Made by a program: the position numbers and the translations under genes. The notes beneath the pieces were generated by a model that saw only the letters and a program-made list of their open reading frames with translations, did not search any database and was not told where the DNA came from. From positions 124,001 through 188,000 of the forward strand of contig NZ_JASPJX010000003.1 of the NCBI RefSeq assembly GCF_030232585.1: a stretch of 64,000 nucleotides of DNA. The letters run 5' to 3'. This document shows, piece by piece, positions 51,213-60,249 of the stretch. Source of the DNA: Corynebacterium sp. MSK008 (lineage in GTDB: Bacteria > Actinomycetota > Actinomycetes > Mycobacteriales > Mycobacteriaceae). Position 1 is the first letter of the stretch; each line of letters opens with the position of its first letter.

Positions 51213-53105
51213 ATGAAAATCGAACTTGATACCGCGGGAGTCGAGAGTGGAATTAATTTACTCAGAACGACTGCTGAGCGTCTCCAAGCAAATCGCTGGA
51301 CTGGGAATGCGACTTCCCTCTCCGGGTTCTCCGACGCGGGAGGTTTGGACGAGGCGGGCGAGCGGCTCAGCCCGATCGGTGACGAGCGGGCTCCGGAGGC
51401 CAACCAAGCCATCGCCCTGTATCTGAAGCACACCGCGGACAACCTGTGGCTGGCGTTGACCAACACGAAACAGACGGATGAGTCGTTCTCCGGAATGATG
51501 GGGTCCCTGCTCGCGCCGCTCGGCGGCCCAGCTGCTGCACTAACGCCGATGTACGCCCAGGGCTTCCAACAGCTCAAGGCTGCGGACCCGAAAACCAACA
51601 CGTTCGACAACGCGGCCGTGTCTTCCGCGTCGGAGTCGTCGCTGCTCGGCGCGGAAATGAACCTAAACCTCACGAATACGTCTTTGGCGTACTCGGCATC
51701 GGACTTTTGGACTTCCAACGCTCAGCTCATCGCGGACGCCATGGATGAGCTCAACGGTGTCCACCACGCGCTGAGCTCGTCGGCGGACACGATCTGGATC
51801 CAAGAGGCGATGAAGAAGGTCACCCAGATCCAGAATGCGGGTTTGGAATACGTCGCTAACTCGCGTTCGCTCGCCAATCACACGGAGGCGCTTGGCATGG
51901 CGGCTGACTCAGAGAGTATGTACGCTTCCGCAGCCGCTGCCGCCTACAACGCGGCGGAGGATCCGAAGATTAAGGCGCAGATCGAATCGGATTACCTCAG
52001 CTCGTATTCCACTCGCGTCACTTCCGGGCTCCAGCCGGCAATTCCAGCGTTTAACCGCCTGCTGCCTGAGGCGGGCAAGCTTCCGTCGACGCCGTACGCC
52101 AGCACCGATGTGCCCGCCCCGGCCACAACGTCATACACGCCGACTGAGCTGCCGCCCGGGCTGCGTGACGTGCTGACCAGCCGCGGCTACGGCGACCTCG
52201 CGCACGCGAAGTCGCCGGCGGAGGTCATCCAGCAATACGGCCGCCCCACCCCGGAAACCTTCGAGCGCATCGCTGCAGGGGCGGCTCCCACCCAGTCCGC
52301 CTCTGCGGTACTCGCCCCACCTGCCCCTTCAGCAGCAGGCAGCCTAGCGACGAGCACTCCCGCGTCCCCCGCCAATCCGCTCACCCCCTCCATCGGCGGA
52401 ATCAGCGGCACGCACCAGGCCAACGCCGGCGCCGGCACCGGCACCGCCGGTCTCGGTCTCGCACCGGGCAACGCCGTCGCGGGAGGCCGCGGCGCAGCTT
52501 CTGGTCAAAACACCAGCGCAGGGCTTGCCAACAGCGCCCGCCTGGGCGCAGGCGGTACCGGCACCGGTGTCGGTGGCGGCTTCGCCAACGGCCGTGGTCT
52601 CGGCGCTGGTGCGAGCGGTCTCGGTGCCGGCGCTAGCGCGAACGGCGTCCCCGGAAGCCAGCGCGGCGGTGCGGCGCTCGGAACCGGCATCAGTGCCGGA
52701 ACAGGTGCTGGAGCTGGATCAAACGCCGGCGCTGGAGCCGGAACAGGTCAGGGTGCGAACGGCATGCGCTCAGGTATCGGCGGCACGAGCACTGGCGGCG
52801 CCATTGGCGCTGGCACTGGCGGAGCCGGTGGATACGGGGGCTCCGGCGCGCACGGCGCGGGGTCTGCTTACGCCGCCGCTGGGGCGCACGGTGCGGGCAG
52901 CCAACACGGCCAGGGCGCGCGCGGCGGCGCCTTCGCTGCGGGCCCCATGGCTGCTGGCGCCAACCGGGGCCGTGGACGCGACAAGTCGGGGTCGAAGGTC
53001 CGTACCGTGACTAGCGCAGTGGAGCGCGACGGCAACCTCAAAGCGCTGCTCGGCGACGCTCCCCTGCTCCTGCCAGCAGTCATCGGCCACAACGTGCGCG
53101 GCTGA
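51213..53105 (+). CDS. Large Gly/Ala-rich ESX/PPE-like protein
   Basis: The 630-residue protein has a helical N-terminal half (about 1-290) with a NLWLAL motif near residue 77, Ala/Ser-rich helices and no signal peptide. A Pro/Ala hinge and a low-complexity Gly/Ala/Thr tail follow (about 370-590). It closes with a conserved-looking basic segment, RGRDKSGSKVRTVTSAVERD, and NLKALLGDAPLLLPAVIG. The layout resembles ESX-associated and PPE-like proteins of mycolic-acid bacteria. The GTGGGT before ATG at 51213 is a weak ribosome-binding site. Type VII secretion is inferred from architecture and from the DUF3558 neighbour, not shown. Confidence 0.65.
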   Translation: MKIELDTAGVESGINLLRTTAERLQANRWTGNATSLSGFSDAGGLDEAGERLSPIGDERAPEANQAIALYLKHTADNLWLALTNTKQTDESFSGMMGSLLAPLGGPAAALTPMYAQGFQQLKAADPKTNTFDNAAVSSASESSLLGAEMNLNLTNTSLAYSASDFWTSNAQLIADAMDELNGVHHALSSSADTIWIQEAMKKVTQIQNAGLEYVANSRSLANHTEALGMAADSESMYASAAAAAYNAAEDPKIKAQIESDYLSSYSTRVTSGLQPAIPAFNRLLPEAGKLPSTPYASTDVPAPATTSYTPTELPPGLRDVLTSRGYGDLAHAKSPAEVIQQYGRPTPETFERIAAGAAPTQSASAVLAPPAPSAAGSLATSTPASPANPLTPSIGGISGTHQANAGAGTGTAGLGLAPGNAVAGGRGAASGQNTSAGLANSARLGAGGTGTGVGGGFANGRGLGAGASGLGAGASANGVPGSQRGGAALGTGISAGTGAGAGSNAGAGAGTGQGANGMRSGIGGTSTGGAIGAGTGGAGGYGGSGAHGAGSAYAAAGAHGAGSQHGQGARGGAFAAGPMAAGANRGRGRDKSGSKVRTVTSAVERDGNLKALLGDAPLLLPAVIGHNVRG

Positions 53106-53111
53106 TCCCGC

Positions 53112-54608
53112 CTAGTGCCCACCGTGCCCGGCGGGCAGATCCAAGTCCGCCTCCTGGCCAGGCTCCACGATGACGAACTGGCCCATCATGCCCTGGTCCT
53201 CGTGGTTGAGCATGTGGCAGTGGTACATGTACGCCAGACTCGGGTCTGGGTAGTAGCCCATCTGCACAAGCAGGCTCACCGTAGCCAGCGGCGGGACGGT
53301 GATGGTGTCGTGCCAGCCGGTGGTGAACTCTAGCTCGCCGTTTTCCACGCCGATAACTGCAAAACGCGCGTCGTGGATGTGGAAATTGTGGGCCATGTCC
53401 TCGTTCTCGTTGGTCACGTGCCAAATCTCCGGGTCCCTGTGGTCCACGGTGAAGTCCACGCGCGTCATGTCCATGGTCTTGCCGTTGATCTCCACACCGT
53501 TGAGGCGGAACTCGCGCTCCACCTCGACCGATTCCACGTCAGGCACCTCGAACGGCACCAGGAAATCCGCAAGTTCGGGTACCTCGGGGGCGTCGTCGGC
53601 AGGCGCGGCGATTTCGAGCAAGTCGAACTTGTCGGTGAAGCCGAACATCTCCGCGGTCTCCCGGTCAGGCATGCCGCCCAGGTCCGGAAGGCCGTCGCTG
53701 CGTAGCTTCAGGTCCTTGCCCGGCTCGAGATCCACCACGATCTCCACGCGTTCGCCAGCGCTGAGCAGCACGCCGTCGACCTCAACCGGGGCGTCCAGGA
53801 AGCCCTGGTCCGTGGCCACCACGTGGAACGGTTTGCCGAAGGACAGGTGGTGGAAACGCATCGTCGCACCGTTGAGCACGCGCAGGCGCACACGCCGCGT
53901 GGTCGCCTCGAAGCGCGGCTTGGTCATGCCGTTGACCATCACGGTGGAGCCGACCCAGCCGTTGTCCTCGTCCAGCTGGCCGTCTTCGGTGAAGTTGGCG
54001 TCGGTGATGATCACGGGGATGTCGTCTACCCCGTACTCATTGGGGAGGCCGGGGAAGGCGGAATCGTCGTCGTCAAGCACGATGCCCCCGGCCAGTCCGC
54101 GGTAGGCGTGTACGGCGGACTTTTCGTGCGGGTGCGGGTGGTACCAGCAGGTTGCCGCCGGCTGGTCCACGGTCCATGACGGCGACCAGGACTCGCCCGG
54201 GTCGAACATGAGCGCCGGCCCACCGTCGGCGGCGGCCGGCAGGTGCAGGCCGTGCCAGTGCACAACCGTCGGCTCCGGCAGCTCGTTGTGCACCGTCATG
54301 TCGATCTGCTCGCCGCGACGCATGTACAGCGTCGGCCCCTGGTACGGGCCGTTGAAGCCCCAGGTCCTAGTCATCGTGCCGGGCACGATCTCGAACTCGC
54401 CTTCCTGCGCGGTCAGTTCAAAACGGCGCACGTTGCCGTCAAGCTCGCCCTCGTACAGCGGCGGGATGCGAAGCGGGCGCGCCTTTTCGTCCGCACCCAG
54501 CGGTTTTGTCTGCGAGGACGTCGAGCACGCCGTACCCGTGGCCGCCGCGGCCAGCGCCGCCGTCGCAAGTAGTGTGCCCCTGAAAAATGTGCGTCTACTC
54601 ATTGCCAT
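53112..54608 (-). CDS. Tat-exported multicopper oxidase (CueO/copper resistance type)
   Basis: Multicopper oxidases oxidise substrates such as Cu(I) and pass electrons to O2. The 498-residue protein has a twin-arginine signal (SRRTFFRGTLLATAALAAA) with a lipobox-like GTAC. The copper motifs appear in order: HWHGLHLP (about 118), WYHPHPH (about 155), HNFHIHD (about 420) and HCHMLNHEDQGMM (about 470). The Met-containing T1 site suits a CueO-like protein. GGGAGG lies before ATG at 54608. Its likely role is periplasmic copper tolerance; no copper regulator is adjacent. Confidence 0.92.
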   Translation of the reverse strand: MAMSRRTFFRGTLLATAALAAAATGTACSTSSQTKPLGADEKARPLRIPPLYEGELDGNVRRFELTAQEGEFEIVPGTMTRTWGFNGPYQGPTLYMRRGEQIDMTVHNELPEPTVVHWHGLHLPAAADGGPALMFDPGESWSPSWTVDQPAATCWYHPHPHEKSAVHAYRGLAGGIVLDDDDSAFPGLPNEYGVDDIPVIITDANFTEDGQLDEDNGWVGSTVMVNGMTKPRFEATTRRVRLRVLNGATMRFHHLSFGKPFHVVATDQGFLDAPVEVDGVLLSAGERVEIVVDLEPGKDLKLRSDGLPDLGGMPDRETAEMFGFTDKFDLLEIAAPADDAPEVPELADFLVPFEVPDVESVEVEREFRLNGVEINGKTMDMTRVDFTVDHRDPEIWHVTNENEDMAHNFHIHDARFAVIGVENGELEFTTGWHDTITVPPLATVSLLVQMGYYPDPSLAYMYHCHMLNHEDQGMMGQFVIVEPGQEADLDLPAGHGGH

Positions 54609-54658
54609 GTGCGCCTCCCGGTTCGCTGATACTCTCTTTCGACCCTACTATCCGCTGT

Positions 54659-55885
54659 ATGTCTAACGATCAACGCGAGGAACGCAACGCACGCCGGTTC
54701 GTCTGGTCAAACGGCCTGCAAAACATTGGCGACCAGCTCGTCGCGCCGAAGACGGTGCTGCCGTGGCTCTTCGGCTCCGCGGGCGTGCCGGCGGTGCTGA
54801 CCTCGTTTCTCGTGCCCATCCGCGAATCCGGCTCGATGCTGCCGCAGGCGTTTTTGAGCCCGTGGGTGACCTCGAGGCGCTCCCGCAAGCGCGTGTGGCT
54901 CATCGGTTCGTGGGGGCAAGCCGCCGCCGCGGGCCTTATCGCGTTGAGTGCATTGCTTCTCGACGGCGCTCCGCTCGGCGCCGTCATCCTGCTCTTGCTC
55001 GCCGCCCATGCGCTGTTCCGTTCCCTGTGCTCGCTGGCCGGCAAAGATGTGCAGGGCCGGACGATCTCCAAGGGTCGCCGTGGCGACATCACCGGCCGCG
55101 CGACTGCCCTGGCCGGCGGGTTCACACTTGCGATCGGCCTGATTCTCACGTTTTTGCCCAACAACCTGCCGCAGTGGGCGATCGCCGCGCTACTCGCCGT
55201 GGGCGCGTCAATGTGGGCGCTGGCGTCGCTGGTCTTTGGAGGTATCGACGAACCAGAGGCTGAACCGGAGTCCAAAGACGGCCAAAGCATGAAGGACATG
55301 TGGGCGCTAGTCAAGGGCGACCGCGACCTGCAGAAGTTTCTCGTGGTGCGCTCGCTGATGCTGGTCACCGCGCTGTCCACCCCGTTCATTGTGGTCATGG
55401 CCGGCAACGAGGGCGCGGACCTGACCGGCCTTGGCGCGTTCATCATCGCTTCCGGCGGCGCGTCGCTTCTGGGAGGCAGGGTGTCGGGCAGGTTGTCCGA
55501 CAGGTCGTCGAAAAGCACGATGGCCTGGGCCGCGGGTGTGGCCTCGACCGTGATCGTCGCCCTTGTTCTCAGCGCCCGCTTCGCGCCTGCCGGGGTGAAC
55601 GCCTGGGTCATGCCCCTGGGCTTCTTCCTGGTCAACCTCGCCCACACCGCAGTGCGCGTGAGCCGCAAGACCTACCTGGTGGACATGGCCGACGGCGACA
55701 AGCGCACCATGATCACCGGCGCCTCCAACACCGTCATGGGCGTGGTGCTGCTGGTTGTCGGCGCGGTGTCGTCCGCGATCGCGGTGCTCGGGCCCCAGGC
55801 CGCGCTGATCTTCCTGGCTGTTGTCGGCTACGCCGGCGTGGTCGGCGCGCGGAACCTGAAAGAAGTCTCGGCGACCGCTGCCTAG
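54659..55885 (+). CDS. Major facilitator superfamily transporter
   Basis: The 408-residue protein has about 12 membrane segments (the first near LFGSAGVPAVLTSFLVPIRE) and a central cytosolic loop with ESKDGQSMKDMWALVKGDRD. The arrangement fits a 12-helix MFS protein, but no substrate motif is visible. The ATG at 54659 lacks a clear ribosome-binding site. It is divergent from the multicopper oxidase gene and upstream of glmU on the same strand. Confidence 0.8.
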   Translation: MSNDQREERNARRFVWSNGLQNIGDQLVAPKTVLPWLFGSAGVPAVLTSFLVPIRESGSMLPQAFLSPWVTSRRSRKRVWLIGSWGQAAAAGLIALSALLLDGAPLGAVILLLLAAHALFRSLCSLAGKDVQGRTISKGRRGDITGRATALAGGFTLAIGLILTFLPNNLPQWAIAALLAVGASMWALASLVFGGIDEPEAEPESKDGQSMKDMWALVKGDRDLQKFLVVRSLMLVTALSTPFIVVMAGNEGADLTGLGAFIIASGGASLLGGRVSGRLSDRSSKSTMAWAAGVASTVIVALVLSARFAPAGVNAWVMPLGFFLVNLAHTAVRVSRKTYLVDMADGDKRTMITGASNTVMGVVLLVVGAVSSAIAVLGPQAALIFLAVVGYAGVVGARNLKEVSATAA

Positions 55886-55945
55886 GCGTTATGCTGGTTG
55901 CCGACAAAAACCCGCTACACATCCCATAAAACAAGGAGCATTCGA

Positions 55946-57388
55946 GTGCCTACCCACTTCGAACGTGCCGTTGTCGTGCTTGCGGCCGGCGCCGGAACCC
56001 GCATGAAGTCCGACCGGCAGAAGACGCTGCACGAAATCGGCGGGCGCAGCCTGCTGTCCCACTCCCTGCACGCGGCCGCCGGTGTACACCCGAACCATCT
56101 CGTCGCGGTTGTCGGCCACCAGCGCGACCAGGTCGCCCCGGCCGTGGAGCAGATCGCCGAGCAGATGCACGTGGAAATCCGCCAGGCTATCCAGGAGGAG
56201 CAAAACGGCACCGGCCACGCCGTGCAGGTGGGCCTGTCCGCCATCCCGGACTTCGACGGCACCGTGGTGGTCACCAACGGCGACGTGCCGCTGCTGACTC
56301 CGGAGACCCTGCAGGCGCTCGTGGAGAAGCATGAGTCCGAGCACGCCGCGGTGACCGTGCTCTCGCTCGAGTTCGACAACCCCACCGGCTACGGCCGCAT
56401 CATCCGCGGCGAGGCCGGGGACGTACTCGAGATCGTGGAGGAAAAGGACGCCACCGAGGAGCAGCGCAAGGTCCGCGAGGTCAACTCCGGCGTGTTCGCC
56501 TTCGACGGCAAGGTGCTGCGCGATGCGCTCACGCGCGTCACCCCGGACAACGCCCAGGGCGAGTTCTACATCACCGATGTGCTGGGCATCGCGCGTGGCG
56601 ACGGCCTCCGGGTCACCGCCTTCACCGCCCCCGACTCCCGCGAGCTGGCCGGCGTGAACGACCGGGTGCAGCTGGCGGAGGCTGGCAAGGAGCTCAATCG
56701 CAGGCTCGTCGAGAAGGCGATGCGAGGCGGTGCGACCGTGATCGACCCGGACACCACCTGGATCGGCGTCGAGGTAGAGATCGGCCGCGACGTGGTCATC
56801 CACCCGAACACCCAGCTGTGGGGTTCCACCGTCATCGGCGACGGCGCGGAAATCGGCCCTGACACCACCCTGACCGACATGGAGGTTGGCGCCCGCGCCA
56901 CCGTCGTGCGCACCCAGGGCGAACTCGGTGTGATCGGCGAGGAAGCCACCGTCGGCCCGTTCACCTACATCCGCCCCGGCACCGAACTCGGCGCCCGCGG
57001 CAAGCTCGGCGGCTTCGTCGAATCCAAGAACGCCAAGATCGGCGAGGGCTCCAAGGTGCCGCACCTGACCTACATCGGCGACGCCACCGTGGGCAAGCAC
57101 TCCAACATCGGCGCAAGCTCCGTGTTCGCCAACTACGACGGCGTAAACAAGCACCACACCACCATCGGCGACTACTGCCGCACCGGCTCCGACACCATGT
57201 TCGTCGCGCCGGTGAACATCGGTGATGGCGCCTACACCGGCGCGGGTACAGTGGTCACCGAAGACGTGCCCGCTGGCGCGCTCGCCATCAAGGAAGGCCG
57301 CCAGCGCAACATCGAAGGCTGGGTGGAAGACCGCCGCCCGGGCACTGAAGCGGCTGAAGCAGCAAAAAACGCGAAGCGAGAGGGTTAA
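55946..57388 (+). CDS. glmU: Bifunctional N-acetylglucosamine-1-phosphate uridyltransferase/acetyltransferase GlmU
   Basis: GlmU makes UDP-GlcNAc for peptidoglycan and mycothiol synthesis. The 480-residue protein has the N-terminal uridyltransferase domain (LAAGAGTRMKSDRQKTLHEI, about 13-32, with the nucleotide loop, and NGDVPLL). The C-terminal domain is a left-handed beta-helix with hexapeptide repeats (about 250-455, including YIRPGTELGARGKLGGFVES and GASSVFANYDGVNKHHT). GTG at 55946 is chosen because AAGGAG lies eight bases upstream. prsA follows after four bases. Confidence 0.97.
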   Translation: MPTHFERAVVVLAAGAGTRMKSDRQKTLHEIGGRSLLSHSLHAAAGVHPNHLVAVVGHQRDQVAPAVEQIAEQMHVEIRQAIQEEQNGTGHAVQVGLSAIPDFDGTVVVTNGDVPLLTPETLQALVEKHESEHAAVTVLSLEFDNPTGYGRIIRGEAGDVLEIVEEKDATEEQRKVREVNSGVFAFDGKVLRDALTRVTPDNAQGEFYITDVLGIARGDGLRVTAFTAPDSRELAGVNDRVQLAEAGKELNRRLVEKAMRGGATVIDPDTTWIGVEVEIGRDVVIHPNTQLWGSTVIGDGAEIGPDTTLTDMEVGARATVVRTQGELGVIGEEATVGPFTYIRPGTELGARGKLGGFVESKNAKIGEGSKVPHLTYIGDATVGKHSNIGASSVFANYDGVNKHHTTIGDYCRTGSDTMFVAPVNIGDGAYTGAGTVVTEDVPAGALAIKEGRQRNIEGWVEDRRPGTEAAEAAKNAKREG

Positions 57389-57392
57389 TTAC

Positions 57393-58370
57393 ATGACTGG
57401 TTACTCCACCGAAAGCCACAAAGACCTCAAGGTATTCACCGGACGCGCCCACCCGGCCCTCGCAGAAGCCGTGGCCAAGGAGCTCGGCATCGAGCTGGTG
57501 CCCACCACCGCGCGCGACTTCGCCAACGGCGAGATCTTCATCCGCTTCGAAGAGTCCGTCCGCGGCGCGGATTGCTTTGTCATGCAGTCCCACGCCCAGC
57601 CGCTGAACAAGTGGCTGATGGAACAGCTGATCATGATCGACGCGCTCAAGCGCGGCTCCGCCAAGCGCATCACCGCGATCCTGCCGTTCTACCCCTACGC
57701 CCGCCAGGACAAGAAGCACCGCGGCCGCGAGCCGATCTCCGCTCGCCTCATCGCGGACCTGCTCACCGCCGCCGGCGCGGACCGCATCGTCTCCGTGGAC
57801 CTGCACACCGACCAGATCCAGGGCTTCTTCGATGGCCCGGTGGACCACATGCACGCCCAGCCGATCCTGGTGGACTACATCAAGTCCAATTACCCGCTGG
57901 ACAACCTCGTGGTGGTCTCCCCCGACGCCGGCCGCGTGAAGTCGGCCGAGAAGTGGGCCAACATGCTCGGCGACGCCCCCATGGCGTTCGTGCACAAGAC
58001 CCGCGACATCGACGCCGCGAACAAGGTCGTGTCCAACCGCGTCGTCGGCGACGTCGACGGCAAGGACTGCATCCTCATGGACGACATGATCGATACCGGC
58101 GGCACCATCGCTGGCGCCGTCGGCGTGCTCAAGGAGGCCGGCGCAAAGTCCGTGGTCATCGCCTGCACCCACGGCGTGTTCTCCGACCCGGCGCGCGAGC
58201 GCCTCAGCGACTGTGGCGCAGAGGAAGTCATCACCACCGACACCCTGCCGCAGGACACCAAAGGCTGGAGCAACCTCACGGTGCTGTCGATCGCGCCGCT
58301 GCTGGCCAAGACGATCCACGAGATCTTCGAAAACGGCTCCGTGACCACCCTCTTCGAGGGCCAGGCGTAA
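57393..58370 (+). CDS. prsA: Ribose-phosphate pyrophosphokinase
   Basis: PrsA transfers pyrophosphate from ATP to ribose-5-phosphate to give PRPP for nucleotide, histidine and tryptophan synthesis. The 325-residue protein has the ATP region FANGEIFIRFEESVRG, the DLLTAAGADRIVSVDLHTDQ region with the catalytic His, and the PRPP loop DDMIDTGGTI. The ATG at 57393 lies four bases after glmU, a common actinobacterial pair. A strong hairpin terminator follows. Confidence 0.97.
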   Translation: MTGYSTESHKDLKVFTGRAHPALAEAVAKELGIELVPTTARDFANGEIFIRFEESVRGADCFVMQSHAQPLNKWLMEQLIMIDALKRGSAKRITAILPFYPYARQDKKHRGREPISARLIADLLTAAGADRIVSVDLHTDQIQGFFDGPVDHMHAQPILVDYIKSNYPLDNLVVVSPDAGRVKSAEKWANMLGDAPMAFVHKTRDIDAANKVVSNRVVGDVDGKDCILMDDMIDTGGTIAGAVGVLKEAGAKSVVIACTHGVFSDPARERLSDCGAEEVITTDTLPQDTKGWSNLTVLSIAPLLAKTIHEIFENGSVTTLFEGQA

Positions 58371-58396
58371 CCGCCACGGTTCGGCGGACAGATTCA

Positions 58397-58428
58397 GCCG
58401 GGGCAGCACTTGCGCTGCCCCGGCTTCA
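58397..58428 (+). terminator. Terminator after prsA
   Basis: GCCGGGGCAGC and GCTGCCCCGGC form an 11-bp stem (58397-58424) with a short T/C-rich follow-up, 27 bases after the prsA stop codon. Confidence 0.7.
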
Positions 58429-58449
58429 CGCATACGGGAAGGAAAAAGG

Positions 58450-58896
58450 ATGTACGAGCGCTACGCCCCGTCGGTGGAGTTCACCCCCGACCTCGAGCAC
58501 GCGAAGTCCATGTTCGACAACGACGCCACCTTGGAGTACCTCGGCGCGACCATCACACGCCTCGAGCCCGGCTTGGCCGAGGGCGAGTTCACGGTGGAGG
58601 CGCGCCACGCCAACGGGTTCGGCGTCTGCCAAGGTGGCGTGCTGTTCACGTTCGCCGACGCGCTGTTCGGTGGCGCGTGCAACTCGCGGCGCACCGACCC
58701 GACCGTCAGCGCGCAATCCGAGATGATCTACCTCGCGCCCGCGAAGATCGGCCGCACTATCCGCGGGGTTGCCCGCGAGCGCCACACCTGGGGCAGGAAC
58801 GGGCTTTCCGACGTCACGCTGTACGACGGCGACACCGCCATCGCCGAGTTCCGCGGCATGTCCCGCACCACCACACGACCACCGACAGGAAACTAA
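58450..58896 (+). CDS. PaaI-type hotdog thioesterase
   Basis: The 148-residue protein has the single hotdog domain of PaaI-like acyl-CoA thioesterases, with the conserved HANGFGVCQGGVLFTFADAL (about 57-76) and YLAPAKIGRTIRGVARE. The catalytic Asp/Asn positions cannot be fixed by eye. AAGGA precedes the ATG. It may hydrolyse aromatic acyl-CoA or other CoA esters. The permease gene follows after three bases, so the genes are probably cotranscribed. Confidence 0.88.
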   Translation: MYERYAPSVEFTPDLEHAKSMFDNDATLEYLGATITRLEPGLAEGEFTVEARHANGFGVCQGGVLFTFADALFGGACNSRRTDPTVSAQSEMIYLAPAKIGRTIRGVARERHTWGRNGLSDVTLYDGDTAIAEFRGMSRTTTRPPTGN

Positions 58897-58899
58897 ACC

Positions 58900-60249
58900 G
58901 TGAGCCAGAACCAAAGCCTGCAAGAACAGGGGCTGAACAGGAGCGTCAAAAGTAGGCAATTGATGATGATTGCCTTTGGTTCGTCGATAGGCACGGGCCT
59001 GTTTTTGGGCTCCGCCGGATCGATCCAGTACGCCGGGCCAGCGGTACTGATCTCCTTCGCGTTCGTCGGCGCGATCGTGTACTTCCTCATGCGAATGCTC
59101 GGCGAAATGGCGGTCGAGCACCCCGTCTCCGGGTCGTTTGCGGCCTACTCGCGCGCGTTCATTGGACCGGTAGCCGGTTTCATCACCGGCTGGAACTGGT
59201 GGTTCACCACCGTCGTGGTGGGCATGCTGGAGCTGACCGCCATGGGCACGTTTTTGGACTACTGGTTCCCGGGGCTGCCCCACTGGATCACCGCGCTGGT
59301 CACGCTGGTGCTGGTGGTCGTGCTGAACCTGTTCAACGTGCGGGTGTTCGCCGCGACCGAGTACTGGCTGTCGCTGATCAAGGTCGCCGCACTCGTGCTC
59401 ATGATCGTGCTGGGATTCGCGCTCGTGTTTGGCCTCGGCCCCGACGATCCGATTGGGTTTTCCAACATCACCGAACACGGCGGGTTCATGCCCAACGGCA
59501 TCTCCGGCGTGCTGTTCGCGCTGGTCGCGGTGACGTTCACGTTCGGCGGCATCATGTCCATCGGCACCGCCGCCGGCGAGGCGGACAACCCGAAGACCGC
59601 GATCCCGCGCGCGGTGAACTCGGTGGTGTGGCGCATTCTGGTGTTTTACCTCGGCGGCATCGGCACTATTTTGCTGCTCGCGCCGTGGAACGAGCAGGAA
59701 ACAAACGAGAGTCCGTTTATCCGCGTGCTCACCGGCGTCGGCTTCGGCCCGGCGGCCACGGCGCTTAACGTGGTGATCGTGGTGGCCGTGTTCTCGGTGC
59801 TCAACACTATGACGTACTCGGGCGCGCGCATGCTGCGCGACCTCGCCAGAAACGGCCAGGCGCCACGCGCATTCGCCGCCACCAGCGAGAAAGGGCTGCC
59901 CACCAGGGCCCTGCTTTTCGACGCCGCGCTGATGGGCACCGTCGTCATCCTGAACTTCTTCTTCGAAGGCAAAATCTTCGCGGTGCTGCTGGCGATTATC
60001 GTCGGCACCGAGCTGATCACCTGGGCGGGCATCTGCATCTCCCACCTGAACTTCCGCAAGACATCCAAGAGCGCGACGTTTGCGTCGCCCTTTTATCCAG
60101 CAGCGAACTGGATTTGCATCGCGTTTTTCGTCCTCGTGCTCGTGCTGATGGGTATTCTTCCGGAATACCGGATGGGCCTAGCCACGCTGACCGGCTGGAT
60201 CATCGTGCTGGGCCTGATCTCACTGACCACGCAGAGGAGCCGCGCATGA
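58900..60249 (+). CDS. Amino acid permease (APC superfamily, AAT family)
   Basis: The 449-residue protein has 12 membrane helices and the AAT-family opening QLMMIAFGSSIGTGLFLGSAGSIQYAGPA, followed by GEMAVEHPVSGSFAAYSRAFIGP in TM3, all typical of bacterial aromatic or general amino-acid permeases. The start is GTG at 58900, three bases after the thioesterase stop codon. Its stop codon overlaps the aminotransferase ATG. The pairing with an aminotransferase suggests uptake of an aromatic amino acid or histidine-like substrate; this is inference. Confidence 0.92.
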   Translation: MSQNQSLQEQGLNRSVKSRQLMMIAFGSSIGTGLFLGSAGSIQYAGPAVLISFAFVGAIVYFLMRMLGEMAVEHPVSGSFAAYSRAFIGPVAGFITGWNWWFTTVVVGMLELTAMGTFLDYWFPGLPHWITALVTLVLVVVLNLFNVRVFAATEYWLSLIKVAALVLMIVLGFALVFGLGPDDPIGFSNITEHGGFMPNGISGVLFALVAVTFTFGGIMSIGTAAGEADNPKTAIPRAVNSVVWRILVFYLGGIGTILLLAPWNEQETNESPFIRVLTGVGFGPAATALNVVIVVAVFSVLNTMTYSGARMLRDLARNGQAPRAFAATSEKGLPTRALLFDAALMGTVVILNFFFEGKIFAVLLAIIVGTELITWAGICISHLNFRKTSKSATFASPFYPAANWICIAFFVLVLVLMGILPEYRMGLATLTGWIIVLGLISLTTQRSRA

